Translations under genes and position numbers: made by a program | From: Ampullaceana balthica | Taxonomy: Eukaryota; Mollusca; Gastropoda; Lymnaeidae | Direction of reading: 5' to 3' | DNA: 64,000 nt | NCBI GenBank assembly: GCA_944989445.1 | Contig: CALYLW010000736.1 | Location: 240,618 to 304,617 of the forward strand | Shown here: positions 62,169 through 64,000 of the stretch, in pieces | Numbering within the stretch: position 1 is the stretch's first letter | Layout of the letters: each line of letters opens with the position of its first letter | Notes under the pieces: generated by a model | Seen by the model: only the letters and a program-made list of their open reading frames with translations | What the model was told of the DNA's origin: nothing | The model's database searches: none

Positions 62169-64000
62169 TTGAAATAATTATATTACAATTCACAACATGG
62201 TTATCATATGCGTAATTTAAATGTTCCCTTAATTGAGAAAGTGTTTGTTACTAACTGCAGTTCTAAGACATGCTCATCTTAATTTATCCTAAGATAAAGA
62301 ATTTAAAGTTGTCATCTGATTCTGTAAAAAAAAGCTGTATACATATTGTATTTACATTTTATTCTTAAATTGGCTACTTTTAAAAACTTTTGAGGTTTCA
62401 TTTGTATTATAATATTATTGTAGTTATGCATAAGGCTTGTTCATATATTTATACATAAATTTCACTAAATTTATAATTTTTGAGCATGAAAAAAATACGT
62501 ATTAAAATATGACATTTTTATTTTAAATTAAATATATTCAATAATATTAAATGATTATTTTAAAATATATCTTAATTAGATTCTAGATGTGGTATTTTAA
62601 TTTCTTTTTAAAAAAATGTCATACGTATATAAAATGTGTATTTTATTTTATTTCAGTACTAAAAAAGAAAAACTAACCACTAAGATGGGCACAGATAAAA
62701 TTGGTGTGGAGTGAATCGACAATGTCTAAATGCCTGATCCGTCAAGCACTTCACGTTAACCAGTTACATACTGGACAGTATTGAAATATTATTATTGTAA
62801 TTGAAATCATGCCTTTTTTGTATTCATACAGAGAAAAAGACAAACTGATTTTACATAAATGTTTTTAAGCGTTGTGCATAATACTCATAAATATATTTGT
62901 TTCAAACTGCTAATTTCATGTTGATAGAATAACATTTCAAATCTAAACAAATTCTTCAGTATTGATTCTTGATTAGTCTTAGTTTTAAACAATATATATT
63001 ATATATTTAAACACACATACACACGCAAAAGGTAACCGTACATTAGCAAGAGAATGTAAACTGATGAAGACAACGATGAAAATGTATGCTGTCAACCAAA
63101 ACATAAATTCTACTTGACGTAGTGATTAAAGCGAATTTCAATAGGCATTACTTTTTAAAAAATCTGTATATTGTCAGATTCGCAATATAGAAGTATGTGT
63201 TTTAAAAATTATGAATGAATGTTATTAATTAGTAGATAAATATTATTATGTTAAAATTCTTTAACTGTATTTAATTGCTTTTTAAAAAAAAATAATATTA
63301 TTACATAATAAATATGTTGTTAATATGTGTCATTGCAAATTTTAATAAAAATGAATTTTATTGATATATTTATTAACCATTATGTTATGTTCTTTAACAA
63401 ATTGTGCTTAAATATGTGTATACAGTTCAGTATACACATCACTCACAACATGAGTGAATCTCTGAGTTGAGTGATTAGCCTAACTGCAATAACTGATGAT
63501 GTAAAGTGGTCAATGAAAACTAAAATGCCACCTTACAAACGATAGACTCATACTAGGATAATTAAAATGACTTTTATAAAGTTTTATTTATTGGTCCCCT
63601 CTGCCAAAGAAAACTAACATCAACTATAAGAAATTAAAAGAATATCAGCAAATATTTATAATTCAAGAATACCGTAAATTGACAAGAGTAGGATCATTAG
63701 TTAAATCACTAAATCTAAAAACATTTAAGGGTAGAAGAACAAAGATTAGATTAGTAATGATACTGATGCCATTAAATTATATCTTACAAAAACAATAACC
63801 TAATACAATCCTCATATAGACATGGATATAACACAATTTTTATGGTCCCATTTTCAAAAAAATAAAATAAAATAACACAGATAAGTCATCTTTCTTCTCT
63901 TCTGGAATTCATATGTGAAATGAGTTGTCCGAACAATTAAGGAAAAAAATACATAAAAATTTATAACTCTATTGTAAATATTGTAAAGCTCCTTCGTCGC
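62169..64000 (+). repeat. Tandem unit 4 (first 1.8 kb, cut by the window end)
   Basis: Contains the terminal exon copy at 62657-62676 and the 3' UTR region. Shares the unit 2 variants (near 63293 and at 63327). Whether the array continues past the window is unknown. Confidence 0.97.
62657..62676 (+). other. Duplicate lipase terminal exon, unit 4
   Basis: Identical to 42759-42778 with its TATTTCAG acceptor. Confidence 0.7.

Noticed and set aside
42271..64000. Array as pure assembly duplication
   Set aside because: Units differ by private and shared substitutions and indels, so they are not plain copies of one contig; still, read-level proof is lacking.

Overview
The window is eukaryotic: intron-rich, AT-rich and full of DNA transposon relics. 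The hAT, Tigger and piggyBac content, the tRNA-like SINEs and an exon resembling the Ig domains of snail fibrinogen-related lectins suggest a gastropod mollusc, possibly a freshwater pulmonate. That placement is inference. No rRNA, confident tRNA gene, operon or CRISPR array is visible.

Layout. 1-1705 is the edge of a satellite with a 25-bp period. 1796-17850 has no cellular gene I can support; it holds nested transposons (a Tigger relic containing a GGGGCCGTCC-TIR element containing a hAT MITE; three hAT transposase relics), two short tandem arrays, a SINE and MITEs. 18048-42778 is one plus-strand gene that I could assemble from 17 exons with consistent splice phases: a 585-residue patatin-like lipase with an N-terminal myristoylation motif, the GGGxxG, GxSxG and DGG patatin motifs, and a C-terminal canonical EF-hand. 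Its introns hold a hAT element, a Tigger-like MITE, two SINE families, a deleted piggyBac, a hAT inserted in a hAT, and a non-LTR retrotransposon relic. One intron uses a GC-AG splice pair.

42271-64000 is a tandem array of a 6.63-kb unit: three full copies and 1.8 kb of a fourth, nearly identical. Each unit starts inside the last intron of the lipase gene and so carries its own copy of the terminal coding exon and 3' UTR. The three complete units each also hold a GC-rich pyrimidine-biased island, a minus-strand 176-codon ORF with an Ig-like pattern, a TG-rich tract, a shortened tRNA-derived SINE, and the broken 5' end of a serpin gene. The fourth copy is cut off by the window end before reaching these. 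Copy-specific variants show that the copies are not simple re-reads of one locus; copies 2 and 4 share variants absent from 1 and 3, which suggests growth by doubling of a two-unit block.

How the parts work together: the lipase looks like a membrane-tethered, calcium-responsive acyl hydrolase (inferred from motifs). The array gives its last intron several equivalent acceptors and polyadenylation regions and multiplies the Ig-like ORF. Serpin pieces in the array are pseudogenes.
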